Positions 34,639 to 44,262 of a stretch of 64,000 nt of DNA are shown here, piece by piece. The notes under the pieces are model-generated. The model made no database searches, was not told the DNA's origin, and was given only the letters and a program-made list of their open reading frames with translations. Position 1 is the first letter of the stretch. Each line of letters opens with the position of its first letter. The stretch is from positions 992,001 to 1,056,000 of the forward strand of contig NZ_QGEG01000002.1 in the NCBI RefSeq assembly GCF_003149745.1, read 5' to 3'. This DNA is from Flagellimonas aquimarina. GTDB taxonomy: Bacteria > Bacteroidota > Bacteroidia > Flavobacteriales > Flavobacteriaceae. The translations under genes and the position numbers were made by a program.

Positions 34639-35676
34639 ATGGACAGGATTTTTAATTTTTTCGCAGACCGACCAACCATGGGAAGAAATGTGTTCCTTAT
34701 CATCTTTGGCTTTATCGTTGGAAGCTTATTCTATAGTTTTCACAATTTTAGCGGAAAACCAAGTTTTTGGGAACTTGTCCTAAATGGTATGCTTGGTGTT
34801 GCCATTAGCTATGTTTTTCACTTTTGTAATCTGTTCTTAAACAAAACCATTCATTGGAAACAATATACGGGACTAAGGCTTTTGCTGGGAATCGTAATAC
34901 ATTTGATTCTAGGGTTGTGCATTGTTTTCCTTGGCTTAAAAGGTTATGAATTGCTCTATCATGACTACTCTTTTTTTTCTGGCGAAGGAAACAAGATCTT
35001 GCTAAAAATAAGCGTGCTTCTTTTTTGTGCTGTCCTTATCTACAATATCATTTATTTGGTTTTTTACTCTTACCGTCAATATACTGCCGGGCAAGTATTG
35101 GAGGTGAGGTTAAAAAGGAAACAGACAGAACTTCAGCTAAGCGCATTAAAATCGCAGTTGAGCCCTCATTTTCTTTTTAACAGCCTAAATACATTGTCTT
35201 CCTTATTCCAAAAGGATGTAAGAAGAGCGGATATTTTTATAAGGTCCTTGGCAAAATCCTATCAATATACCCTAAAAGCATATAAAGAAGTATTGGTTAC
35301 CGTAGAGGACGAATTAGAATTTGTAAACTCTTATTGTTTTTTGGTACAAACGCGTTTTGGAGATTACATTTCTTTGGACCTACAACTCACAGATAACGAA
35401 CTTAAAAGCAAAATTCCGCCATTAACCTTGCAGATGCTTGTGGAGAACGCCGTTAAGCATAATATCATCAACAATGAAAATCAACTAAAAATTCAAATTA
35501 AACAAAATAAGGGTTGTCTGGAAGTGTCCAATAACAAAACGGCAAAACGACCAGAAACAAAATCCCTTAAAATAGGTCTCAAAAACATTATTTCGCGTTA
35601 TGAATTGCTGGCGGACAAACAGGTGAGAATAGTTGACAATGAAAACTTTATCGTAAAACTCCCGCTGCTCACATGA
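34639..35676 (+). CDS. LytS/YehU-type membrane histidine kinase
   Basis: A 345-residue kinase with four N-terminal transmembrane helices, followed by a HisKA_7TM/His_kinase domain (PF06580). The phospho-acceptor His177 is in LSPHFLFNSLNTL, and the ATP N-box is MLVENAVKHN near residue 270. This is the LytS-like subfamily whose partners are LytTR regulators. It overlaps the pseudokinase gene by 4 nt (ATGA at 35673-35676), which overlaps the LytTR regulator gene likewise. The sensed signal is unknown. Confidence 0.92.
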   Translation: MDRIFNFFADRPTMGRNVFLIIFGFIVGSLFYSFHNFSGKPSFWELVLNGMLGVAISYVFHFCNLFLNKTIHWKQYTGLRLLLGIVIHLILGLCIVFLGLKGYELLYHDYSFFSGEGNKILLKISVLLFCAVLIYNIIYLVFYSYRQYTAGQVLEVRLKRKQTELQLSALKSQLSPHFLFNSLNTLSSLFQKDVRRADIFIRSLAKSYQYTLKAYKEVLVTVEDELEFVNSYCFLVQTRFGDYISLDLQLTDNELKSKIPPLTLQMLVENAVKHNIINNENQLKIQIKQNKGCLEVSNNKTAKRPETKSLKIGLKNIISRYELLADKQVRIVDNENFIVKLPLLT

Positions 35677-36692
35677 AAACACTGTTTATTCATAAACCGC
35701 TTTTTAGACTTTTGAGCCCTTTGTTCAGTGGGACTCTGGTATATCTTCTTATTTTGCTCATTAACAATACAATAGACGAACTGGGCGATAACTTCTTTGG
35801 TCAAGAACTCTATGTGTGTATTGGCCTTGCATATTTGATTCAGGAATACGTACGTGTTTCAATTGTAATTTTTAAACGCCTTAAAAGGCCATCTTCTTTT
35901 TTTGTAAAAACCATATTACAGATCATTAGTACAATTTTCATTAACATCGCTTTGGTGTCTGTAGCCATGTATCTTTATTTTACCAATGTACTTTACTATA
36001 CACCAAACAGTAATGAACTATTGGTTTTTAACAGTATTTTCTCTGTTATTGCGTTGATTTACATTTTGTTATACGTTAGTCATCAGTTTCTGTACATGGT
36101 AAATACGGAAAAGTTGGAAAAAGAGGAATGGGCTAGACTGGAAGTAGAAGAAGACTTCACGGATTTTAAACGAGGCATAAACCCTGAATTGCTTTTTGAA
36201 AGCTTAGAAGCAATTTTGGTGGTTATGAAAGGAAACCCGGACAAAGCTGAACAGATTACAGACAGTTTTGCAATGGTATATAGATATTTATTATCTAAAA
36301 AGAAAGATGAACTGGTTCCCATATCTGAGGAATTAAAAATTTTGAAGGAATTACTGCAATTATTTTCCGAACTCCCACATAGAAAAATCCAATTGGGCAA
36401 AATAGCGGTAGATGAAAGCATGGTGGTACCTGGAAGTTTACTGCGCATTGCCGAAAAGGTCATGCGTACCACAATACCATCAGAAGTAAAAAAGATGGCC
36501 ATCGATATTTTAGAGTCTGAAAATGAACTAGCAATTCAATACAAACATGAAGAAAGAATAGGTAAGTCATTAAAAACCAATTCTTTAAATTATATCCAAA
36601 GAGATTATCGCTATTATGCACCAGAACCGGTAAAAGTGGTTCATGGTGATGTTTTTAAAACCATATACCTTCCTAAATTGTACTTAGAATGA
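35673..36692 (+). CDS. Membrane pseudo-histidine kinase (degenerate LytS-like)
   Basis: A 339-residue protein with four to five N-terminal transmembrane segments and a LytS-like cytoplasmic half. Where the active kinase has SPHFLFNSL this one has NPELLFESLEAI, so the phospho-acceptor is Glu172 rather than His. The ATP N-box residues ENAVKHN are replaced (RIAEKVMRTT) and the C-terminal glycine boxes are missing. It should therefore not be an active kinase, but may form heterodimers with the kinase encoded upstream, or act as a sensor or scaffold. Translationally coupled on both sides by ATGA overlaps. Confidence 0.85.
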   Translation: MKTLFIHKPLFRLLSPLFSGTLVYLLILLINNTIDELGDNFFGQELYVCIGLAYLIQEYVRVSIVIFKRLKRPSSFFVKTILQIISTIFINIALVSVAMYLYFTNVLYYTPNSNELLVFNSIFSVIALIYILLYVSHQFLYMVNTEKLEKEEWARLEVEEDFTDFKRGINPELLFESLEAILVVMKGNPDKAEQITDSFAMVYRYLLSKKKDELVPISEELKILKELLQLFSELPHRKIQLGKIAVDESMVVPGSLLRIAEKVMRTTIPSEVKKMAIDILESENELAIQYKHEERIGKSLKTNSLNYIQRDYRYYAPEPVKVVHGDVFKTIYLPKLYLE

Positions 36693-37450
36693 AGATTGTA
36701 ATCATTGAAGACGAACCTTTGGCATCAGAAAAACTAGAACGCTATCTTTTAAAGTATAGTGAAAAGGTTGAGGTTCTAAGTATACTGCCTTCATTGGAGC
36801 TTGCTATCCCGTGGATTACCGAGCATCAACCTGAAGTGGATTTGTTTTTTATGGATGTTCAATTGACGGATGGTCTCAGCTTTGAGATTTTTTCTAAAAT
36901 AAAAGTTCAAAAACCGGTGATTTTCACTACTGCCTTTGATGAGTTCGCCATAGACGCCTTTAAGGTGAACAGTATTGACTATTTATTAAAACCAGTTACG
37001 TTTACAGATCTTTCAAGGGCTTTGCTAAAACTAAAATCACTTAAAGAACAGTTTTCATCACCTGTTGAATTAGCTCCGGTAATTCAACAATTACAAGAAA
37101 AAAGATATAAAGACAGGTTTTTGGTTAGAATAGGCAATCATATAAATTCAGTCCAGAGTAATTCAATCAATGCTTTTTTTGCTGAAGGGAGGGATGCTTA
37201 TCTTATTACTGAGAAAGGAAAAAAGTACATAATTGAATATAAACTTGAAGCATTGGAAGAGTTGTTGGATCCAAAGCTTTTTTTTCGAGTAAATCGAACC
37301 TTTATTGTCAATATCAACGCCATTGCAGATGTCACTGTTTATGCCAATAGAAGATTAAAACTTATACTAAATTCTAAATTGGACAAAGAAGTAATTATTA
37401 GTAGAGAAAAAGTGGCCGATTTTAAAAAATGGTTTGAAGGCCTTGCTTAA
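36689..37450 (+). CDS. LytTR-family response regulator
   Basis: A 253-residue response regulator with a receiver domain (acidic residues in IIEDEPLA, phospho-acceptor aspartate in FFMDVQLTD, YLLKPVTF) and a C-terminal LytTR DNA-binding domain (SINAFFAEGRDAYLITEKGK, RVNRTFIVNINAI). It is the third gene of the kinase-pseudokinase-regulator operon, joined to it by ATGA. LytTR regulators bind direct repeats upstream of target genes. The 3' end overlaps the convergent Crp/Fnr gene by 4 nt. Confidence 0.93.
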   Translation: MKIVIIEDEPLASEKLERYLLKYSEKVEVLSILPSLELAIPWITEHQPEVDLFFMDVQLTDGLSFEIFSKIKVQKPVIFTTAFDEFAIDAFKVNSIDYLLKPVTFTDLSRALLKLKSLKEQFSSPVELAPVIQQLQEKRYKDRFLVRIGNHINSVQSNSINAFFAEGRDAYLITEKGKKYIIEYKLEALEELLDPKLFFRVNRTFIVNINAIADVTVYANRRLKLILNSKLDKEVIISREKVADFKKWFEGLA

Positions 37451-38022
37451 AGTTCTCCATTTTTTTCTTTTAGTTCTTTTAGTGCTCTATTTAGACTTCT
37501 GGTAGTGACACCAATATAATTTGCAATATCCTTTTTAGAAATTACTTCGGTAAACTTTGGGAATATTTTTTTTAGTCTAATAACGTTGTCCTCAATAGGG
37601 TAGGAGTGCTGGTAAGAATGTCTTGGGGCCTTGTATCTAATCTTATCTGCCAGAGCTTTCATAATCAATCTATTAAAGTGGCTGTCCGTTTCCAATAGAT
37701 TGTTAAAACAGGTATGCGATATGGAAAGAGTCGTTAATTCTGTTATTGTCTCAACGGAACATATTGTATGTTTTTTACTGAACACTTCTAATTCTCCAAA
37801 CTCCATTCCCTCACCCAAAAACTCTTGGATAAATTCCTTACCGTTTTCATCGGAAATATAACATTTTGTAATTCCCTGCGTAATAAAATAAACTTTGTTG
37901 TACCTTCTATCTTGCTCTATTATTTTATGCTTGGGACCAAATTTCTCCTCATATAGACCATGCATACCCCCCTTGAACAGTTTTTTCATGTAAGTGGCCA
38001 ATTCAAGATTTATTCTGATCAT
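37447..38022 (-). CDS. Crp/Fnr-family transcriptional regulator
   Basis: A 191-residue regulator with an N-terminal cyclic-nucleotide-binding-type domain (for example VYFITQGITKCYISDENGKE) and a C-terminal winged helix, seen as ISKKDIANYIGVTTRSLNRALKEL. There are no Fnr-type clustered cysteines, so it does not look like an oxygen-sensing iron-sulfur Fnr. The effector is unknown. It is divergent from the MFS permease gene (gap about 80 nt), which may be a target. A second member is at 52913-53479. Confidence 0.88.
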   Translation of the reverse strand: MIRINLELATYMKKLFKGGMHGLYEEKFGPKHKIIEQDRRYNKVYFITQGITKCYISDENGKEFIQEFLGEGMEFGELEVFSKKHTICSVETITELTTLSISHTCFNNLLETDSHFNRLIMKALADKIRYKAPRHSYQHSYPIEDNVIRLKKIFPKFTEVISKKDIANYIGVTTRSLNRALKELKEKNGEL

Positions 38023-38104
38023 TTTATATGATGGGACAAATGTCCTTTTTAGTGGTTTGAAGAAGTAATTTCTTTGCCCCTAAAGTTACGGAATACCCAT
38101 TGTG

Positions 38105-39301
38105 ATGACAACAGGAAGAAAAAAAATAGCCTTTTTTAAGCAGGGAATGTATACCCCAAAATTTGTTCTTATTTGCTTAAGTTCTCTTTTCTTTTCTGCA
38201 AGTTACAACATGCTTATTCCTGAATTGCCATCGTATTTGAGCAGTTTGGGTGGGGCTAAGTACATTGGGCTCATTATTGCACTTTTTACTCTTACGGCAG
38301 GAATATCCCGGCCTTTTAGTGGAAAACTAACAGATACAATCGGACGAAAACCTGTAATGATTTTTGGAGCTTTGGTTTGCTTGGTCTGTGGAGGGTTTTA
38401 TCCTATTTTGACAACGGTGTACGGTTTTTTGCTCTTAAGATTGTGTCATGGTTTTTCCACAGGGTTTACACCAACAGCGGCTTCCACTTTTGTTTCAGAT
38501 GTTGTGCCAAGAGAAAGGTTGGGAGAGGCCATGGGCATACAAGGAATAGCCTTTAGTACAGGCCTGGCTCTCGGACCTGCTTTAGGAAGTTTTATTAAAC
38601 TTCATTTCTCATACTCAATACTATTTTACAGTTCTTCAGCAATGGCTTTTTTGGCCCTATTGCTGATAGTGAATTTAAAAGAAACATTACCGGCCAGACA
38701 ACGTTTTCACCTAGGTTTATTGAAGATATCGAGGAATGATATTATAGCACTGGAAGCATTACCGCCGGCCATAATCACCTTTTTGTCCTATGTTGGTTTT
38801 GGAGTGGTCCTTACTCTTATTCCAGATTGGACCGAATCCGTTGGTTTTGTGAACAAGGGAGTATTCTTTATTGTCTTTACTATATCATCACTTCTAGTTA
38901 GATTTATTGCAGGAAGACTCTCAGATCGTTATGGAAGGATTAAGGTAATTGCAGTTGGCTTAGCTTTACTTTTCATTGCTTTGGTGCTTATTGGTTTTTT
39001 AAACACGCGGTCAGGGCTATTAATTGGCGCCTCAATATATGGTCTGGCCATGGGTGTAATTTCTCCTGCAATAAACGCATGGACAATAGATTTGAGCTTA
39101 CCGGAACAAAAAGGGAAGGCAATGGCCACTATGTATATTGCCCTCGAAGCAGGCATAGGTTTTGGTGCTTTATGTTCAGGTTGGTACTATCAAGAAACTA
39201 TTTCGCGAATTCCATTGATCATGTATTGTTGCGCAGGCTTAGCATTCACAGGAATTGGGTATATTGTAATGGTAAAAAGAAATATTACAACGAAATATTA
39301 A
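38105..39301 (+). CDS. MFS transporter
   Basis: A 398-residue major facilitator with twelve transmembrane helices. The family loop between helices 2 and 3 is RPFSGKLTDTIGRKPVMIFG, a close match to GxxxDRxGRR, and the second half has RFIAGRLSDRYGRIK. The arrangement suggests a drug or metabolite efflux protein. A GTG three bases earlier gives the same frame; the ATG at 38105 is preferred. It is divergent from a Crp/Fnr regulator. Confidence 0.9.
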   Translation: MTTGRKKIAFFKQGMYTPKFVLICLSSLFFSASYNMLIPELPSYLSSLGGAKYIGLIIALFTLTAGISRPFSGKLTDTIGRKPVMIFGALVCLVCGGFYPILTTVYGFLLLRLCHGFSTGFTPTAASTFVSDVVPRERLGEAMGIQGIAFSTGLALGPALGSFIKLHFSYSILFYSSSAMAFLALLLIVNLKETLPARQRFHLGLLKISRNDIIALEALPPAIITFLSYVGFGVVLTLIPDWTESVGFVNKGVFFIVFTISSLLVRFIAGRLSDRYGRIKVIAVGLALLFIALVLIGFLNTRSGLLIGASIYGLAMGVISPAINAWTIDLSLPEQKGKAMATMYIALEAGIGFGALCSGWYYQETISRIPLIMYCCAGLAFTGIGYIVMVKRNITTKY

Positions 39302-39388
39302 AAAATCAGGGTTTTCAACGTTGTCATTCATTATCTTTAACCGATTTTATAAAAATCATCTTAAAATTCAATTCCAGGAGTAATATTT

Positions 39389-39847
39389 ATGGCTAAATCG
39401 CAACAGACGTATAACAAATCAGAAAGAGAGAAAAAACGCTTAAAGAAAAAAGAAGAGAAGCAAAAAAAGAAAGAAGCTAGAAAAGCCGAAGCTAAAGAGA
39501 GCGGCAAAACTGGTATTCAGTTTGCATATGTAGACCACAACGGTAATCTGACGGATACTCCACCCGACCCCTCTCAAAAAATGGCTGTAGAGGCCGAAAG
39601 CATTACACTTGGTATTCCTAAAAAAGAAGAGGGAGATGAAGAAGAGTTTGATCCAGTAAGAAATGGAAAAGTCTCGTTCTTTGATACTTCCAAAGGTTTT
39701 GGATTCATTATAGATACCGAGAATCAAGAAAAATATTTCTGTCATGTTAGCGGATTAATTGATGAAATCGCTGAAAATGATAAAGTATCTTTTGAACTGG
39801 AAAAAGGTATGAAGGGAATGAATGCGGTTCGCGTAAAGAAAATCTAA
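39389..39847 (+). CDS. Cold-shock domain protein with basic coiled-coil N-terminus
   Basis: A 152-residue protein. Residues 1-45 are extremely lysine- and glutamate-rich (KRLKKKEEKQKKKEARK). The C-terminal 65 residues are a cold-shock domain with the RNP1-like KGFGFI and RNP2-like KYFCHVSGL. It is therefore an RNA-binding CSD protein with a charged helical extension, as seen in several Flavobacteriia. Probably an RNA chaperone, cytoplasmic. A hairpin AATGATTG-x8-CAATCATT lies 35 nt after its stop without a T-run. Confidence 0.9.
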   Translation: MAKSQQTYNKSEREKKRLKKKEEKQKKKEARKAEAKESGKTGIQFAYVDHNGNLTDTPPDPSQKMAVEAESITLGIPKKEEGDEEEFDPVRNGKVSFFDTSKGFGFIIDTENQEKYFCHVSGLIDEIAENDKVSFELEKGMKGMNAVRVKKI

Positions 39848-40044
39848 GTATCTTATTTTTTTCTGTGTTATAGTTGCCTAATGATTGTGCCTTTGCAATC
39901 ATTCATAATTACAATCCGGCAACATTTTTTCTAATCAGTTGGTGAATTCTATGTGTTTAGATTCTGCGGGCGTATCCAATCAGCGGCAATCATATTTCTG
40001 CTAAATTACCGAGAAGGGGATTATAACGGTAAATATGCTGTTAG

Positions 40045-42270
40045 TTAATTCAAAATATCAAAGCGATGAGTGTATTTAACTGTGAATATTTGATTGTTCA
40101 ATAGATCTAGATCATCATCATCTTTAACAATATTGAATACCACAAAAAGACCTGTATTGGCATTCTGCAGCCAACCAAAACGAGCGTTCACTGCGGTAAT
40201 GTTAGATACATTGTTTCGTTGTATCAAGCTTTGCACAAACATTCTGGGAGTAAAAGAATAAGAAAGTCGTAGGCCCCCTACCAAGGCAGTTAAGTTACCT
40301 GTATCCAATTGAATATCACTATGGCTAAAAGTGAGTGAAGAGTTAAAACGATCACCTACACGGTAATTTGCAGTACCACTATTGGTGATGCGGTCGCCAT
40401 TAAAATAACCCCCAATAATGGTTCTGGTGCTCAAGGAAAAAGCATTATTGGGATTGGTGATCAGAATAAACTGAAGTTCTTCATGCTTGTATTCGCCAGC
40501 TGGAACGGTAACATTTGAAATTTCGAAAGGCTCCAAAACCCTTTCCGTTGTAAAATTGATACCAGTGTGTATTTCAAAGCCACTTTTAAACTCCCAATGG
40601 TTGTCTACATGTAAAAACCCAGTAATTTGCTGATCATCAAAATTCCAATAACCCCTATAAGAAACATGTGGCCTAATTTCCAAAAGTTTTCCCGCATTCT
40701 TAAATCTATGTGCCTTGAAGATTAAAAACTCGGGCTTTTTGAAAGCGGTACGCTGTAAAAAACCCACTTCCGGATTAAAACCCGCTCCAACTTCTGTATA
40801 GCCAGCTCTCAAATCCCATCCGTTCCAGTTGTAATTTCCCAATAATTTAAATGCATGGTCTTTTTCATCAATTCCTGGAGTAGTGCTTTTTGCAACAAAA
40901 CCTGTGACTTCAGCCTTGTTTCCAATTCCCCAAGTACCATCCATTGCATATACCCTGTTATAATCGTCATCCAAACCTCCTAATCCGGCTCTATTAATAA
41001 ATATGCCGCCTAAAGAAGAACGTGTTCCTTGAAAATCATGATTTACCCGGGCAACAGAAAAGTTGTTTTGGTCTATACCGGCCCCATCAACATCATCTGT
41101 GAACATACTTAAGAAGCCTACATTGGTCTGGCCCACTTTACCTGAAAGTCTTGCTCCACCTATAATGGGAACTAAATCGCCATTATCTCCAATACCGATA
41201 CGGCGACTAAAAAATAAATCTACCTCTCCTGGACTACCAACGCTAAATTGCCCTGCGTTTTCCAAGAAAAATGCTCTTTTTTCTGGAAAAAAGAGATTAA
41301 ATCTGTCCAAGTTCACTTGCTGGTCATCTACTTCTACTTGGGCAAAATCCGTGTTGTATGTTAAATCTAAAGTAAGGCTAGGTGTAACGCTATATTTAAT
41401 ATCTGCTCCAACTTCAAAATTGGTATCTGTTTCACTGGGAGATGTTGCACTATTATTCACTACTTGGGCAAGAGCATAAGGAATAAGCTTTAAATTGCCC
41501 GGACTTTTTAAGTTTAGCCCCGTTAGCTTTCCAGCCAATGATAGTCTCTTCATATCAAAACCCAATGGTAAAGAGGTCCAATACGCAGTTTCGGTATTTT
41601 TACTAATATTCCTTCGAAAATTGAGTCCCCATGTTTTGCTTTTGCCAGATGCAAATCGTAATGATCTAAATGGAATGGCAAATTCCGCACTCCATCCATA
41701 ATCCCCTAATTGTGACCTAACTTTCCATGTGGCGTCCCAGTTTAAGTTTGTGCCTCCTATAACTCCCCCTTGTTGCCTATTGGTATTAAAGTTCCCCTTA
41801 CCTTCATTATCTATTTGGGCATCATATTCCATTCCCTGTGCATTGGTGCCGAACAGGAATCCATTTTGTCTGTCATGGTATGTATCAATAATAAAGAGAA
41901 AACTATCTTCATCATTTAAATCCGCATCCCTACGCGAATCAGAAACTACAATGTTTTTAGCATCTTTATCATAGCAAATTACAGAAACATAAAATGTGGT
42001 ATTGGTGTAGGCGATTCTAATTACGGTTTTTTCTGAAACTGTCTGTCCATAGTTGGGGCGTAATTGAATAAGGTTTTCTATAGCGGGGACAGTTTGCCAA
42101 ATAGGGTCGTTTATTACTTCACCATCAATGTCAAAATCTTTGGATAACTCGGTAGCACGATATTCTGGTCTGTTTTTAACTGAATCTTGTGGTTGAACTT
42201 GTTGTGAATGTAAGGTGTGAAGTGTGAAAAAAATGAAAAACACAAAGGTTTTACAAAGCAAAACTTTCAT
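40045..42270 (-). CDS. DUF5916 protein, CBM9-like domain plus outer-membrane barrel
   Basis: A 741-residue exported protein. A signal peptide (to HSQQ) is followed by a carbohydrate-binding CBM9-like domain (about 35-240; FDIDGEVINDPIWQTVPAIE) and then a DUF5916 region ending in alternating beta strands, closing with an aromatic-rich tail typical of outer-membrane barrels. The motif DFAQVEVDDQQVNLDRFNLF followed by FPEKRAFFLENA is the DUF5916 hallmark. A paralogue at 46399-48642 has the same layout. The function is not established; it may be an outer-membrane protein binding polysaccharides. Confidence 0.88.
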   Translation of the reverse strand: MKVLLCKTFVFFIFFTLHTLHSQQVQPQDSVKNRPEYRATELSKDFDIDGEVINDPIWQTVPAIENLIQLRPNYGQTVSEKTVIRIAYTNTTFYVSVICYDKDAKNIVVSDSRRDADLNDEDSFLFIIDTYHDRQNGFLFGTNAQGMEYDAQIDNEGKGNFNTNRQQGGVIGGTNLNWDATWKVRSQLGDYGWSAEFAIPFRSLRFASGKSKTWGLNFRRNISKNTETAYWTSLPLGFDMKRLSLAGKLTGLNLKSPGNLKLIPYALAQVVNNSATSPSETDTNFEVGADIKYSVTPSLTLDLTYNTDFAQVEVDDQQVNLDRFNLFFPEKRAFFLENAGQFSVGSPGEVDLFFSRRIGIGDNGDLVPIIGGARLSGKVGQTNVGFLSMFTDDVDGAGIDQNNFSVARVNHDFQGTRSSLGGIFINRAGLGGLDDDYNRVYAMDGTWGIGNKAEVTGFVAKSTTPGIDEKDHAFKLLGNYNWNGWDLRAGYTEVGAGFNPEVGFLQRTAFKKPEFLIFKAHRFKNAGKLLEIRPHVSYRGYWNFDDQQITGFLHVDNHWEFKSGFEIHTGINFTTERVLEPFEISNVTVPAGEYKHEELQFILITNPNNAFSLSTRTIIGGYFNGDRITNSGTANYRVGDRFNSSLTFSHSDIQLDTGNLTALVGGLRLSYSFTPRMFVQSLIQRNNVSNITAVNARFGWLQNANTGLFVVFNIVKDDDDLDLLNNQIFTVKYTHRFDILN

Positions 42271-42364
42271 AAAAATTGGTCTGGTTTGAAGGTTAAATAT
42301 ACTGTTTAAATGGGAAATTTTATTCAGATTGAGTAATTTGTAATAGGACTAAATTCTGTTGGTT

Positions 42365-42922
42365 ATGAAGAAGCTTGAAAAATGTATTATTGCCGTGTTG
42401 ATTGTTGTTGCTATCGGGTGTGCATCCCATCCAAAATCATCGGCTACGGCAGAAGAAATCGAAACTTTAAATAAACTTGTTTCAGAGAAATCTTTTGAAA
42501 TTCAGGCAAACTGGGCCAATCCGTTGGCCACGGGGAGTATTAACAGTATTGCAAATGCAGGCTTATTGCCCCCTGGAAGTACAGCAAACCGAATTGATCT
42601 GTCTGGCAGTGCGAGTTTTTTAAGGGTTACCGGTGATAAGGTAGAAGCTAACCTTCCCTATTTTGGTGAAAGGCAAATGGGAGGGACATATAACAATAAC
42701 AATACTGGTATTCAATTTGAAGGTGTTCCAAAGGATTTTGAGATTGTACTTAATAAAAAAACTCAAGGGTACACGATGCGCTTTACAATAAGTGCTGCCA
42801 CGGAAACGTATCAAGTCGTGTCCCAGTTAACACCTTCGCTCTCTAGTACTTTAAACATTAACAGCACCCACAGAACTGCAATTTGGTACACTGGAAGGGT
42901 GAGGCCGTATGCCAAGGAATAA
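42365..42922 (+). CDS. DUF4251 lipoprotein
   Basis: A 185-residue lipoprotein (lipobox AIGC) with a DUF4251 domain: FEIQANWANPLATGS, LPYFGERQMGGTYNNNNTG and GIQFEGVPKDFEI are the family pattern. The ATG at 42365 is used; a TTG two codons earlier is the only alternative. It is probably an outer-membrane-associated lipoprotein of unknown role. Convergent with a membrane LytTR gene 5 nt away. Confidence 0.88.
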   Translation: MKKLEKCIIAVLIVVAIGCASHPKSSATAEEIETLNKLVSEKSFEIQANWANPLATGSINSIANAGLLPPGSTANRIDLSGSASFLRVTGDKVEANLPYFGERQMGGTYNNNNTGIQFEGVPKDFEIVLNKKTQGYTMRFTISAATETYQVVSQLTPSLSSTLNINSTHRTAIWYTGRVRPYAKE

Positions 42923-42927
42923 AACTT

Positions 42928-43662
42928 CTACCAGGAAATTGGTTTAAAGGATTGACCAATTTTCAATCTTTTACCAGAGGATAGCACTATATATTCGTCG
43001 CGTTTGTCTTTCTCCTGTGCTATTATTTGGCTTTTGTTGACAATATATTTTCTATGGATTCTAATAAAATCAGGTTGCAATTGCTCTGCCAACAAGCCCA
43101 GACGATCTCTTTTAATGAAAGTACCTGCCTCCGAATAAAAATTCAAATAATGCCCTTCTGCTTCAATCCATTCTATTAATTCAAGCCCAATGGTTATCAG
43201 TTTCCGCCCTTTATAAACCTGAATGGTTTTTGTTCTTGTTTTAGCATTGTAAACATAAACCGCCGAAGCCACAATAAGCAGTAAATGATATAATGCTTCA
43301 CGACCAAAATAATACCGGGCATATTCAGAATCTACAAAGCCATCAAAGTATCCAAATGCATGTAAAATGATGTTCGACAAAAGATAGAAAACTATAAGAC
43401 TTATTACAGTTGATGTGCAAGCAAGTAGCCAAAACCATTTTAGATATCTTTTTTTAATTTCTTTTTGTAACCAGAGGGTAAGTGCTATAAACGGTATAAA
43501 AAGAAGAACTGAAACACACAGGTACACTACTGATACCCATACGCTATAGCTGGAATGATTGCTGTAGCGAATCATATTTTGAACAAGGGTGATGATAAAA
43601 ATTACAACAAGTAGAATTACGGATACATAATAAAACCGCTTTTCACTTTGAATTATCCACAT
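42928..43662 (-). CDS. Membrane-anchored LytTR transcriptional regulator
   Basis: A 244-residue regulator with about four transmembrane helices in the first 140 residues and a C-terminal LytTR domain (ELIEWIEAEGHYLNFYSEAG, RIHRKYIVNKSQI). There is no receiver domain, so it is a one-component, membrane-tethered sensor. A similar architecture is found at 55222-56061. The target genes are not evident. Confidence 0.9.
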   Translation of the reverse strand: MWIIQSEKRFYYVSVILLVVIFIITLVQNMIRYSNHSSYSVWVSVVYLCVSVLLFIPFIALTLWLQKEIKKRYLKWFWLLACTSTVISLIVFYLLSNIILHAFGYFDGFVDSEYARYYFGREALYHLLLIVASAVYVYNAKTRTKTIQVYKGRKLITIGLELIEWIEAEGHYLNFYSEAGTFIKRDRLGLLAEQLQPDFIRIHRKYIVNKSQIIAQEKDKRDEYIVLSSGKRLKIGQSFKPISW

Positions 43663-43746
43663 TCTTCCAAAATTTCAGTGCTAAGAAGATACATAAAAAT
43701 AATAAGACCTTTTTATAGATTTAAGAACGGATGGCAATCTTAGAAA

Positions 43747-44262
43747 CTATCCAAAAACCCCTTTGAACATTTTTTCAGTTAAGCCCTTGGATTGAAGCCA
43801 TTCTGCAAGTTCAGTTCTTTTTCCAACTTGGGCGTGATGCAGCAATGTAAAGCCATGTGGACCATATGAGTTGAGGAAATGGGGATAATCTTCAACCATT
43901 TTTTTAATAAAATCGTCATACCCTAAGAAAGCATAGTTGAAAATATCCAGTCTGGCACCTTTCCCAATCAAATAGTCAGCGATATCTCTTCTACCCATAT
44001 GCGAAGCGCCACCTACGGCCGTTTCAAAATCCCCTTTTTTAAATTGGCTGGTACAGTTAAGGAGCAAAGGGTATTTCTCCAGGATTTTTTTTGTTTCCTC
44101 TAGACTTTTATGTGCAGCAAATACAAATTCAAGGATTAATTCACTATTGAAAACAGTTTCTTGATCGATTTTATCTTGTGCCAACAGAACACTTGGAGCA
44201 AGTATCATGGTGCTTCCAAGAAATAGGTTTTGCTGAAGAAATTTTTTTCTGTTCATTTTCAA
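43747..44262 (-). CDS. Ankyrin-repeat protein, exported
   Basis: A 171-residue protein with a signal peptide-like N-terminus (LFLGSTMILAPSVLLAQ) and ankyrin-like repeats: GGASHMGRRDIADYLIGKGA and GFTLLHHAQVGKRTELAEWL. Two starts (44262 and 44256, residue 3) are possible. Ankyrin repeats mediate protein contacts; no catalytic function is visible. It lies between a LytTR gene and a PQQ-dehydrogenase-like gene, in the same orientation as the former. Confidence 0.8.
   Translation of the reverse strand: MKMNRKKFLQQNLFLGSTMILAPSVLLAQDKIDQETVFNSELILEFVFAAHKSLEETKKILEKYPLLLNCTSQFKKGDFETAVGGASHMGRRDIADYLIGKGARLDIFNYAFLGYDDFIKKMVEDYPHFLNSYGPHGFTLLHHAQVGKRTELAEWLQSKGLTEKMFKGVFG

Noticed and set aside
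34505..34783. 92-codon plus-strand ORF overlapping the SDxHK and kinase gene ends
   Set aside because: It is a shadow of two strong genes in other frames and spans the intergenic hairpin.
39881..39902. Hairpin ATGATTG/CAATCAT after the cold-shock gene
   Set aside because: Short AT-rich stem without a T-run; not convincing as a terminator.
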